Shown here: positions 42,453 to 51,500 of the stretch, piece after piece
How positions within the stretch are numbered: the first letter of the stretch is position 1
How the letters are laid out: the number at the start of each line of letters is the position of its first letter
NCBI GenBank assembly: GCA_026398595.1
Contig: JAPLSO010000050.1
Span: 1-53,785 of the forward strand
Direction: 5' to 3'
DNA: 53,785 nt
DNA from: Spirochaetota bacterium
Lineage (GTDB): Bacteria; Spirochaetota; Spirochaetia; Treponematales; Rectinemataceae
Notes under the pieces: generated by a model
What the model saw: only the letters and a program-made list of their open reading frames with translations
The model's database searches: none
What the model was told of the DNA's origin: nothing
Made by a program: the position numbers and the translations under genes

Positions 42453-43670
42453 ATGGCCGAATCCCTTATCATCAACGCGCGGATTCTCGAAGACGAAGAC
42501 CTCGGAGCGCTCCACGATATATTCATGAGCGGCGGGCTGATAAAAAGCATTCGCCCCGCCGGAAGCGCCCCGCCCAGATGTGAACCCCGGGGCGAAGTCA
42601 CGGACGCGGGCGGCGCCTGGGTTGCCCCGGGCTTCGTTGACATACATACGCACGGCGGCATGGGCGCCGACGTCATGGATGAAGACGCCGATGCCCTGGG
42701 AAAGATCGCCCGATTTCATCTCGGGCAGGGAACGACCACCTTTCTCGCAACCACCCTGACGGCGCCCCTGGCCGAGATCCAGGGAGCAATCGACCGGGTG
42801 AGGGTGTATCGAGACGGCACCGCCTCGGGAGACGGCACGCGAGCCGACTGCCTCCCGCGAGGCTCCCGGATAGCCGGCGTCCACCTCGAAGGCCCTTTCC
42901 TGTCCCCAAGAAACGCTGGCGCTCAAGACCTGCGCTGTCTCCGTGTCCCGGACGGCGAGGGGACGGACTTCATCCTGCGCAACGTGGATCTGGTCCGCCG
43001 GCTGACCATCGCGCCCGATCTGCCCGGGGCCGTCGAATGCATCGCGGCTGCCGCTGCCGCCGGCATCGGGGTAGCGGCCGGCCACGACGCCTCCATCGAA
43101 GAGGAAATCTACGCCGCGATCGGGGCGGGCCTGGAAAGCGTGACCCACATCTACTGCTGTTCGTCAGGCATTTCCCGCCGCGAGGGACCGCGAAAACATC
43201 TGGGCCTGACCGAAGTCGGCATGGCCGACGACCGCCTGACCGTCGAGGTGATCGCCGACGGCCTGCACACCCCGGAGGCTCTTTTCTCCCTGATCTGGAA
43301 GGCCAAGGGCCCAGACAGGATCTGCCTTGTATCGGACAGCATCAGGGTGGCGGGCATGCCCGATGGGGAATACAGGCTTGGCGACGCCAAAAACGGACAG
43401 CTGGTCATCAAGTCGGGCAGGGAAGTCTCGATACCCGGGCTGGGGGTATACGCGGGAAGCGCGACCACCATCGCGGAGATGGTTGTCCGCGTCGTGGGGC
43501 GTTGCGGCTTGCCTCTGGGCGACGTCGTCCACATGGCCACAGCCGTTCCCGCTCGACTGGCGCGCCTCTACGACAGGGGCAGCCTGGCCGAAGGGAAGCT
43601 GGCCGATATCAACATATTGAAGGAGGACGGCTCCGTGCGCCTGACCTTCCTCGGAGGAGAGAGAGTATGA
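42453..43670 (+). CDS. NagA-like amidohydrolase with altered phosphate site
   Basis: This 405-residue member of the N-acetylglucosamine-6-phosphate deacetylase family keeps its metal and catalytic residues: His65/His67 (DIHTHGG), Glu146 (HLEGPF), His211 (GHDAS), His232 (THIYCC), His272 (DGLHT) and Asp295 (LVSDS). The Asn-Ala or Asn-Gly pair that follows the TH.. motif and helps hold the substrate phosphate in classical NagA is replaced by Cys235-Cys236, although Arg242/243 remain. It overlaps the NagB-like gene (ATGA). The natural substrate may thus be an N-acyl sugar without a 6-phosphate, or with a sulfonate in its place. It is certainly an amidohydrolase of this family; the exact reaction is open. 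Confidence 0.85.
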   Translation: MAESLIINARILEDEDLGALHDIFMSGGLIKSIRPAGSAPPRCEPRGEVTDAGGAWVAPGFVDIHTHGGMGADVMDEDADALGKIARFHLGQGTTTFLATTLTAPLAEIQGAIDRVRVYRDGTASGDGTRADCLPRGSRIAGVHLEGPFLSPRNAGAQDLRCLRVPDGEGTDFILRNVDLVRRLTIAPDLPGAVECIAAAAAAGIGVAAGHDASIEEEIYAAIGAGLESVTHIYCCSSGISRREGPRKHLGLTEVGMADDRLTVEVIADGLHTPEALFSLIWKAKGPDRICLVSDSIRVAGMPDGEYRLGDAKNGQLVIKSGREVSIPGLGVYAGSATTIAEMVVRVVGRCGLPLGDVVHMATAVPARLARLYDRGSLAEGKLADINILKEDGSVRLTFLGGERV

Positions 43671-44503
43671 CCTACGAAGACATTCCCGCGGAGAAGCTGG
43701 GCGTAGGCTGCCCCATCGCCGTCGAGATCGTGGACGAAGAGATCGATCTCTACTGGGCGATCGCCCTCGACATGGCTGAACGCGTCAGGGTGAACAACGC
43801 CAAAGGCCAAGCCACGGTATTCATCGTCCCTGTTGGCCCCGTGGGCCAGTACAGGCGATTCGCGTCGATCTGCAACAAGGAGCGCCTCGATCTTAGCCGC
43901 GTCCACTTCATCAACATGGATGAATACCTCGACGAGGAATGGCAGTGGATCGAGTATTCGAGCCCCTTCTCCTTCAGGCGGTTCATGGACGAGGAGTGCT
44001 ATGGCAGACTCGATCCTTCCATCGTGATGCCAGCGGCTAACAGGATATTCCCCGAGCCGGGGAAGGAGGAGAAAATCCAGCATCGGATCGATGAGCTGGG
44101 GGGGGTCGATACCTGCTACGGAGGGGTCGGCATAAACGGCCACATAGCCTTCAACGAACCGCCCGAGAAAGGCGACGCTGTCTCCGTTGGGGAATTCGCC
44201 TCGCGGCCGACGAGAGTCCTCTTTCTTTCGAGGGAAACGCGCACGATCAACTCGGTGACGGCGGCTTCCGTCTATATCGACCTCATCCCCCCTCGCTGCA
44301 TCACGGTGGGCATGAAGGAGATTCTCTCGGCCCGGCGCATCAGGCTCTATATGAACAGGGAATGGCAGAAAGGCATTGTGCGCAAGCTTCTCCACGGGGG
44401 GATCGATCCGCTGGTTCCCGCTTCCCTCCTTGCCCTCCATCGGGACGCCAAGCTTACTATAACCTCGACTGTTGCCCAGAAGCCCCTGGGTCGCCTGCGA
44501 TAG
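43667..44503 (+). CDS. NagB-like sugar isomerase/deaminase lacking the phosphate loop
   Basis: This 278-residue member of the glucosamine-6-phosphate deaminase family keeps NMDEY (residues 83-87) with the catalytic Asp, GINGHIAFNEP with His159 and Glu164, the conserved Arg in SRETR, and a Lys in the region of the phosphate-binding Lys. The N-terminal loop that wraps the phosphate in NagB, normally T-G-G/S-T-P, reads VPVGPVG at 54-60. The enzyme should therefore bind a different group at C6, or none. The ATG overlaps the nagA-like stop. A 6-phosphogluconolactonase role is less likely because the NagB-specific motifs are intact. No sugar kinase is in the operon. Confidence 0.82.
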   Translation: MTYEDIPAEKLGVGCPIAVEIVDEEIDLYWAIALDMAERVRVNNAKGQATVFIVPVGPVGQYRRFASICNKERLDLSRVHFINMDEYLDEEWQWIEYSSPFSFRRFMDEECYGRLDPSIVMPAANRIFPEPGKEEKIQHRIDELGGVDTCYGGVGINGHIAFNEPPEKGDAVSVGEFASRPTRVLFLSRETRTINSVTAASVYIDLIPPRCITVGMKEILSARRIRLYMNREWQKGIVRKLLHGGIDPLVPASLLALHRDAKLTITSTVAQKPLGRLR

Positions 44504-44512
44504 GGAACAGCG

Positions 44513-45589
44513 ATGGCTACTATCCGGGTTGGGCTTATCGGCTTCGGCATGATGGGCAGGATGCAGGCCGAGGGCTGCTTTAGGGCCTTGGGCGACCGTT
44601 TCAGGATAGTCTGTGTCTGCGACGACTATCCTTCCCACCTTGAGGAGGCACGCGCCCTCCTCGGTACCGGCATGGTCGCCTATTACTCCGATTGGCGCAG
44701 GATGCTCGAGGACTGCGAATTCGATCTTGCGGCCATCGTCACGCCCGACCATCTGCACGAGGAGATGGCCCTGGAATGTCTGAGGAAAGGCAGGCACCTG
44801 CGACTGGAAAAACCTATGGCTCTTGATCCGGCGGGATGCAGGCGGATCGCGGAAGAGGCAAAACGCTCAGGGAAAGTCGTGCAGATCGGACTCGAACTGC
44901 GCTATGCCGAACTGACGGATATCATGAGAGAGGCCGCGAAGGGAACAGGCCGGACCAAGATGCTCTGGTGCAGTGAATTCCGTCACCCCTTTCTCGCCAA
45001 ACCGGGCAGCGTGCCCGACTGGAACCTTAGGAGGAAGTATTCCGGCGGCACCCTGGTTGAAAAGTGCTGCCACCACTTCGACCTCTTCAACCTCTTCGCC
45101 GGCGCCAGGCCTATTTCGGTCTACGCCTCGGGGGACGGGGAGACCGAATACCCCCATACCAACATCCTCGACAATGCCTTCGCCACCGTCGAATACGGGA
45201 ACGGGATCAGAGCCAATCTCTCACTCTGCATGTTCGCTCCCCGCAAGGCTAAACAGGAGCATCTGACGGAACTCGCCTTCGGCATCCTCGGTTCTGCCGG
45301 CAGGATCGAGATGCGGGACGACAAACTCTTCGTCTGGGATCGTCCGACCGGAAGCGAGCGGCGCTTCGCCCATCAACGCGAGGACGGGATTGGGCACAAC
45401 GACGAAATCACCCCCTCTCTCCTCGATCTCGCGGCCTGCATCGAGGAAGGAAGGACGCCCCAGGCCGACATCCGAGCGGGCTTCAACTCCGTCCTTGTAT
45501 CCTGGGCCGCGGAGCTTTCAGCCGCCGAAAAGCGGGTAGTGACGATAGAGGAAGTCGAAAGGCGCTTCGACGCGCCCTGGATGGAGTGA
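44513..45589 (+). CDS. Gfo/Idh/MocA-family oxidoreductase or NAD-dependent glycosidase
   Basis: This 358-residue protein has an N-terminal Rossmann fold (VGLIGFGMMGRMQAEG), the catalytic-Lys motif RLEKPMALD near residue 100, and a GGTLVEKCCHHFDLFNLF segment with the His/Asp pair of the substrate domain. It lies 9 bases after the NagB-like gene and 68 bases before the GH31 gene. Members of this fold also include NAD-dependent glycosidases such as GH109 (N-acetylgalactosaminides) and GH188 (sulfoquinovosides). Given the neighbours, either a sugar dehydrogenase or such a glycosidase is possible; the sequence alone does not decide. Confidence 0.8.
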   Translation: MATIRVGLIGFGMMGRMQAEGCFRALGDRFRIVCVCDDYPSHLEEARALLGTGMVAYYSDWRRMLEDCEFDLAAIVTPDHLHEEMALECLRKGRHLRLEKPMALDPAGCRRIAEEAKRSGKVVQIGLELRYAELTDIMREAAKGTGRTKMLWCSEFRHPFLAKPGSVPDWNLRRKYSGGTLVEKCCHHFDLFNLFAGARPISVYASGDGETEYPHTNILDNAFATVEYGNGIRANLSLCMFAPRKAKQEHLTELAFGILGSAGRIEMRDDKLFVWDRPTGSERRFAHQREDGIGHNDEITPSLLDLAACIEEGRTPQADIRAGFNSVLVSWAAELSAAEKRVVTIEEVERRFDAPWME

Positions 45590-45657
45590 GGGGCGGCGCC
45601 CGTCGGCGCGCCTCGGGGAAATTACAGGCTGGCGCAGACCCGCCCCAGGAGAATCCC

Positions 45658-47775
45658 ATGAAAGGTTTCGGGTTCAGCAAGATCGATGGCGGCTTCGAAC
45701 TGACCGCCGACGGCAGGCTCTTCCTCCGACATACAAGGCGTGACCCCTTCGTTCGCGCGGGAAGCGGCGAGGGACACTACAATATGCACCACGGCAACTT
45801 CATCGTCACGGAGCGGCTCGACGAACTGGCCGCCCTCGACGAAGCCGAGATACTCGACCTGCGCGCGGGCGCGGAGGGGCTCTTCGAAGGCGCCGAGCTC
45901 CGCTTTTCCCGCGGGGACGATTATTCGCTCACCGCTTCCTGCCGTATCGAGGAAGGCCGCCTGATCCTCGCCTTCGCGGCTTCGGGCTCAAGGGGAGGAT
46001 CGGCTAACCGCTGGCGATTTTCCCTCCCCTCCGAGGCTGACGAACACATCTACGGCTGCGGGGAGCAGTTCTCCCATCTCGATCTTAAAGGACGGAGCTT
46101 CCCTCTCTGGACGAGCGAACAAGGGGTGGGCCGCAATAAATCTTCTTTCATAACCTGGCAGGCCGACGTCGCGGACAATGCCGGGGGCGACTACTGGTGG
46201 ACATTCTTTCCGCTTCCGACCTTTATCTCGTCCCGGAAACTCTGGTTTCACCTCGAGACGAAATCCTGGTCTTCTTTCGACTTCAGCGCCCCCTTTCGGA
46301 CCGAACTCTACTCCTGGTCCCTTCCCGAGCGCCTGGTTGTTGGGTCGGCCGATTCCATGACCGGCGTCGTCCGGGACTTGAGCGGGTATTTCGGCCGCCA
46401 GCCCGAGCTGCCCGACTGGGTGCATGACGGTGTGATCCTTGGAATCCAGGGGGGAACGGAAACCTGCCTTGGGAAACTCAACCGCGCCAGGAAGGCCGGC
46501 GTTCCCGTCGCGGGCATCTGGGCGCAGGACTGGCAGGGCATCAACATGACTTCCTTCGGCCAGCGCCTGCGCTGGAACTGGGTCTGGGACCAGGAGCGCT
46601 ATCCCGGCCTCGATGCCCTCATCCCCCGGCTCGAATCGGAAGGGGTCCGTTTCCTCGGATACATCAATCCCTATGTCGCCAAGGATAAAAGCCTCTTCCA
46701 GGAGGCAAGTGCCGCGGGCTACCTTGCGCGCACCGCTTCGGGCGGGGATTACCTCGCCGATTTCGGAGAATTCCTCGCGGGGATAGTCGACTTCACCAAC
46801 CCCGCGGCCTTCGAATGGTACAAAGGAATCATCCGGAAGAATCTCATCGGTTTCGGCCTTGCGGGTTGGATGGCGGATTTCGGCGAATACCTCCCCACCG
46901 ACGCCCTGCTCGCCGACGGGCGCAACGCCGAGCTGGCCCACAACGAATGGCCCGTTCTCTGGGCGCGCTGCATCGCCGAGGCTGTGGCCGAAGGCAGGAG
47001 GCCCGACGGTTCAGCGGCAGCGGGGAACCTGCTCTGGTTCATGAGGGCGGGCTTTACCGGAAGCCAGAAATACAGCCCCCTCATGTGGGGCGGCGACCAG
47101 AATGTCGACTGGTCCGAGGACGACGGCCTGCCTTCGGTGATACCGGCCGCCCTCTCACAGGGCCTCTGCGGCCACGGACTCCACCACACGGACATGGGCG
47201 GCTACACAACCCTCTTCGGGATGAAACGCACGAAGGAACTCTTCATGCGCTGGGCCGAGCTGGCGGCCTTCACTCCCCTGATGCGCGGGCACGAAGGCAA
47301 CAGGCCCGGCGACAACTGGCAGTTCGACTCCGACGACGAAACCCTGTCCCATCTCGCCCGGATGGGCCGGCTGCACGCCGGTCTCAAGCCCTACATAAAG
47401 GCTATCGTCGCGGAGAACGCCCGCGAGGGCTTCCCCGTGATGCGGCCCCTCTTCTTCCATCATGAGGAAGATCCCAAGGCATGGGTCATCAAGGACGAGT
47501 ATCTCTTCGGCCGCGACATCCTGGTGGCGCCCATCCTGGTCGAGGGAACCGTGTCGAGGGCAGTCCATTTCCCCAGGGGCGAGTGGGTCGGGATTTGGGA
47601 CGGCAAGAAGGTCGCCTGTGAAAAAAGTGGCGGTATGGACCTGGTGATCGCGGGGCCACTCGGCTGTCCTCCAGCGTTCGTGCGGGGGGATTCGGTCTGG
47701 CTGGAGACTATCCTTACGGCGGTCCAGGTTGCTTTAGCTGTGCCGACACTCATTACTACCCCGAAGAAGGCTTAG
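45658..47775 (+). CDS. yihQ: GH31 sulfoquinovosidase (YihQ-like)
   Basis: This 705-residue alpha-glycosidase aligns by eye with E. coli YihQ over most of its length. The nucleophile Asp407 (GWMADFGEYLP) and acid/base Asp480 (GGDQNVDWS) are present. The residues recalled to hold the sulfonate and sugar in YihQ (Gln262, Gln288, Arg301, Trp304, Tyr508, His537) are all kept with the same spacing: IQGG, WAQDW, QRLRW with Arg303/Trp306, MGGY with Tyr516 and RGHEGN with His545. It should release sulfoquinovose from sulfolipid-derived glycosides in the cytoplasm. I start at the ATG at 45658 (AGGAGA upstream). A frame opening at 45586 runs through non-conserved sequence. It is the last gene of the operon and converges on ygjP. 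Confidence 0.88.
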   Translation: MKGFGFSKIDGGFELTADGRLFLRHTRRDPFVRAGSGEGHYNMHHGNFIVTERLDELAALDEAEILDLRAGAEGLFEGAELRFSRGDDYSLTASCRIEEGRLILAFAASGSRGGSANRWRFSLPSEADEHIYGCGEQFSHLDLKGRSFPLWTSEQGVGRNKSSFITWQADVADNAGGDYWWTFFPLPTFISSRKLWFHLETKSWSSFDFSAPFRTELYSWSLPERLVVGSADSMTGVVRDLSGYFGRQPELPDWVHDGVILGIQGGTETCLGKLNRARKAGVPVAGIWAQDWQGINMTSFGQRLRWNWVWDQERYPGLDALIPRLESEGVRFLGYINPYVAKDKSLFQEASAAGYLARTASGGDYLADFGEFLAGIVDFTNPAAFEWYKGIIRKNLIGFGLAGWMADFGEYLPTDALLADGRNAELAHNEWPVLWARCIAEAVAEGRRPDGSAAAGNLLWFMRAGFTGSQKYSPLMWGGDQNVDWSEDDGLPSVIPAALSQGLCGHGLHHTDMGGYTTLFGMKRTKELFMRWAELAAFTPLMRGHEGNRPGDNWQFDSDDETLSHLARMGRLHAGLKPYIKAIVAENAREGFPVMRPLFFHHEEDPKAWVIKDEYLFGRDILVAPILVEGTVSRAVHFPRGEWVGIWDGKKVACEKSGGMDLVIAGPLGCPPAFVRGDSVWLETILTAVQVALAVPTLITTPKKA

Positions 47776-48526
47776 GCGCCGCGCCTGACCTGCTACAGTT
47801 CCCACGCCTCGTGCGCCAATGGTGCCGCGTTGAGTTCTTCGCGGATCCGCGGCCATTGAGAGGCAGGAACTGGCTCATGAGGGCCTTGAAATGAGCATTG
47901 TGATGCAGCTCCAGCAGGTGGACCAATTCGTGGACAATGACATACTCGAGACACTCGGGGGGTTTCTTAGCCAGCTCCAAGTTGAACCAGAGCCGTTTCG
48001 CTCGGGGATTGCAGCTTCCCCATCTGGTCTTCATTTTCCGTATACCCCAGGCTGCAGCTTTCACGCCGAGAATAGCTTCCCATTTCACAAGAAGTGGAGC
48101 GATTTCGAGTTTCAGCTGCTTCCTATACCAGCGATCCAGAACATCGAGTCGGTGCTTGGCGTCCGATCCTGCTTTCGCGGCCAGCTCCATCGTCGCCAAC
48201 CCCTTAAGAACGACAGCTTCGCGCTCTAATACTCCCCGAATATCCAGTCTGTATTTTCTTCCCTGAAACCAATGTGTTTCGCCATTCACCATCTCGCGCT
48301 CCGATTGGCGAGGCTGACCTCCGAACTTCTCCTGCTGACGTCGGATCCACGCGAGGCGCTCCAGTACCGCGAGGCGTATCGTCTCATCTTTCACCCAGAG
48401 CGGCACGGCGACGCGCACCCTGCCGTCGGGAGGATACACCGCGATATGAAGATGCAATATGGCTTTTCGGACCACTTCGATCCGGATCCCCGCCACCTCG
48501 ATGAAGGACGACTCAATACTCTTCAT
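47756..48526 (-). CDS. YgjP-like zinc metallopeptidase (DUF45), C-terminal frameshift
   Basis: This protein of about 240 residues has the family core: WIRRQQEKF, a KTRWGSCN segment and the zinc motif HELVHLLELHH with a downstream acidic region. YgjP-like proteins are often encoded next to type I restriction subunits, as here directly after hsdR. After SQFLP the frame slips. The expected ending WPRIREELNAAPLAHEAWEL lies in the next frame with a stop at 47793-47795, whereas the frame as written runs on to 47756 and into the 3-prime end of the GH31 gene. This looks like a one- or two-base indel near 47858. The start ATG overlaps the true end of hsdR. Confidence 0.8.
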   Translation of the reverse strand: MKSIESSFIEVAGIRIEVVRKAILHLHIAVYPPDGRVRVAVPLWVKDETIRLAVLERLAWIRRQQEKFGGQPRQSEREMVNGETHWFQGRKYRLDIRGVLEREAVVLKGLATMELAAKAGSDAKHRLDVLDRWYRKQLKLEIAPLLVKWEAILGVKAAAWGIRKMKTRWGSCNPRAKRLWFNLELAKKPPECLEYVIVHELVHLLELHHNAHFKALMSQFLPLNGRGSAKNSTRHHWRTRRGNCSRSGAAPKPSSG

Positions 48527-48532
48527 GCTGCT

Positions 48533-51500
48533 TCACGATATCGAGGGTGGATTTCGCGAGGGCCGCCGTATCGGCGGATGCCAGGAAAAAATGTCCAGGT
48601 TCCGCGGCTTGATGGCGCTCGAGCGGTATCCGTCCATCAGGTTGTCGCGCACGGCCGCGTCCACCGCGAGCGCGAGCGATTCGTCCCCGCCCAGATTGTT
48701 GTAGAGGGCGCGTTTCCCCGACGTCGACAGGGACGAAGGATATGCCGCCTTAGACGTTTCGGGTTTAGCCGCGTTCCTGGCCAATTCCGCGATCTTGTCC
48801 AGATAGTGGATGTAATCGAGGACTTCCTTCCGTCGTTCGTCGATCAGGGCATCCAGAAGCCTGGACATCTTTTCGTAGTAGTTGGGGTCGATGGGAAATT
48901 GCTTGACGATGAGGCGACGGACATTGTTCTCGATCGTCTCGGCGACGGCTTCCCTGTCGTCCTTCAGCCTTTTAGGCAGTGAATCCACCGCCGCGGCGCC
49001 GCGATCCACCAGCAGGTCCACGAGCCCGAGGTCGTCGAAGGACGAGATCTTCGCGCTTTCGTCCGCGCTGATGTAGTGATCGATGAGATAGCGCATGTCG
49101 GGTTCGTAGGCCTTGAGGTCGATGTAATCGCCCGAGGCAAGTTTCACTTCATCGCGGACCTTGGCAAAATGGTCGACTTCATGCTTGATCGCCGCGATCT
49201 CCGTCGCTGAGTAGCCCGCCTCCGCCATTTCGGAAGCCATGTTCGCGAAGCAGCGGATGAGGGTGGCGGTAAAAGTATAGAGTTTGAGGCGTTTGGGTTC
49301 GTTCGCGGCGAGCCGGTCGATATCGCCCGATATTTCAGAGCAGAAGTACCTCAGATAATCGTGGGAATCCCCGGGGGGAGCCACCGGTTCGCAGAGTCCT
49401 TTCACGGTTTCGCGGGCGGCTTCCAGATCCGCCTTGGCTTGTTTGAGGCGATCCTTCAGCAAACCGGCGACGTCCTCGGAATCGTAGGCGTCGAAAGCGC
49501 CCGAGGTGTAGTCGGCCACAGCGCCCTCGAGGCTCTTGAAGAGATCCTTGTAGTCGACGATATAGCCGTAGTCCTTGGATTCCCCGTCCAGCCGGTTGAC
49601 GCGGCAGATAGCCTGGAACAAGCCATGATCGCGCATTTCCTTGTCGATATAGAGATATGTGGCAGGGGGTGCGTCGAAACCCGTGAGAAGCTTGTCGACA
49701 ACGATGAGGAGCTTCATTCTGCCGGGTTCTTCGATGAAAGCCTTTTTAGCCTGTTTCTCGAATTCCTCGACCTTCCGGACCGCGGTGGTTTCGGGTTCAT
49801 CGAACCAGGACGCGAGCATCTTCCGATAGATGTCATACTTGAAGATGTTGTCGGTGTCGCCTTCGCCCGTGGTCTCTCCCTTGGTGTCGGAGATGTCCGG
49901 CGCGTAGCTCGTCACAACGGCACAGTGGCCGGAGAGTTCGGTCGAGGAGAATAGCGCGTAATACTTGCAAGCTTCGTAGATTGAACCCGCGACGAGCATC
50001 GCGTTGCCGTGGCCATCGGCCAGGCGCGGCTTCGTGTTCATGTCGAGGAGGATGTCCGCTACGATCTTTTCGAGCCGCGACCGGCTGGAAAAGACTGTCT
50101 GCATCGTACCCCATTTTTTCTTGAGCTGGGCCTTCGCGAGGTCGTTCAAGCCCTTCGTCTTGGCGTCGAACCAGGCGTCGATCTTCGATTGCGAGGTGAT
50201 GGACTGATCGATATCGCGGGCTTCGTAACGCAGGTCGAGCACGACGCCCTCGCGGACCGCCTGATCGAACTTGTAGGTGTGGATGTAGCGGCCGAATACC
50301 TCGACGCTCCGCTGCTTGTTGTCGCGTAAAAGGGGCGTCCCTGTAAACCCGATGAAGATCGAATCAGGGAGGATCTTCTTCATGGCCTTGTGCAGGTCGC
50401 CGGATTGGGTCCGGTGGCATTCATCCACGAAGACATGGATGTCGCCCTTGGCGCGGAAGCCCGGAGGCAACTTCCTCAGTGCTTCAAGGAATTCCTCGTT
50501 TTCCACGCCGCTTGTCCGCCTCCCGTTCATCCGATCGCCGAATTTGTGGACGAGGGAGCAGAGGAGGGATTCCGTACTCGTGTTCAGTTTATCGATGAGG
50601 TCGGCGCCGCTGGTGGATCTGTAGATTTTCAGGTTTACGCCCATGAACACGCGCTCCACCTGTTCGTCGAGTTCCTTGCGGTCGGTGACGATGAGGACGC
50701 GTCCCTCGGGGCGATTTTCGAGGATCCATTTGGCCAGCCAGACCATGGTGAGGGTTTTGCCCGAACCCTGGGTGTGCCAGATGATGCCGCCTTCCCGGCG
50801 GCGGATGAACTCCTGGGAAGCCTTGACCCCGAAATATTGGTTCTGGCGGCAGATCTTCTTGACGCCTGAATCGAATACCACGAAGTAGTGGATCAGCTCC
50901 AGGAATCGCGCCTTGTTGCAGAGTTGTAGGAGATGGCGATCGAGGAGCTTCGGTTCCGACGCGAATTCACCCTCGGTCTCGAGCCAGCGAAGATAGTACT
51001 TTTCGGGGGTTTCGATTGTGCCGTAGCGCAGCCCTTCGGTGTCGTTGCCCGCCATGATCCATTGCATCGTGGAAAAGAAAGGCTGGATGAACTCCCGTTT
51101 CTGATTGTCCAGGTTCTGCCGGATGCCTTCCAAGACAGAGACGATGGATCGCTTGAGTTCGAGCGCTCCCAACGCGATACCGTTGACATAGAGGACGATA
51201 TCCGGCCGCTTGGCCGAAGCCTTGCCTCCGTCCGAAAGACGCGCGCCCTCGACCGTCACTTCCTCCGCAATGGCGAAATGATTGCTCTCGGGACTTTTCC
51301 AGTCGATGAGCCAGATGGTTTCATGCTGTTCGCCCATAGCGGGGGAGAGTTTCACCCCATAACGCAGAAGCTCGTAGACCGATCGATTCCTGTTTGTAAG
51401 CGTAGCGCTCCTGTCGTCCGCGGCCTTGTGGAGCGCCCGAATCGCGCGCTTGGCCAGAGCGTCGGACACGCCGCGCGAATCCAGCCAGCGCTTCAAGAGT

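Noticed and set aside
8434..47775. Treating the transketolase operon and the sulfoquinovosidase operon as one proven sulfo-transketolase pathway
   Set aside because: They are about 28 kb apart with different neighbours and no shared operator that I could see; kept only as a hypothesis.
47771..47795. Terminator between the converging GH31 and ygjP genes
   Set aside because: The only symmetry is a short GGCGC element with a one-base loop and no T tract, which would not form a stable hairpin.
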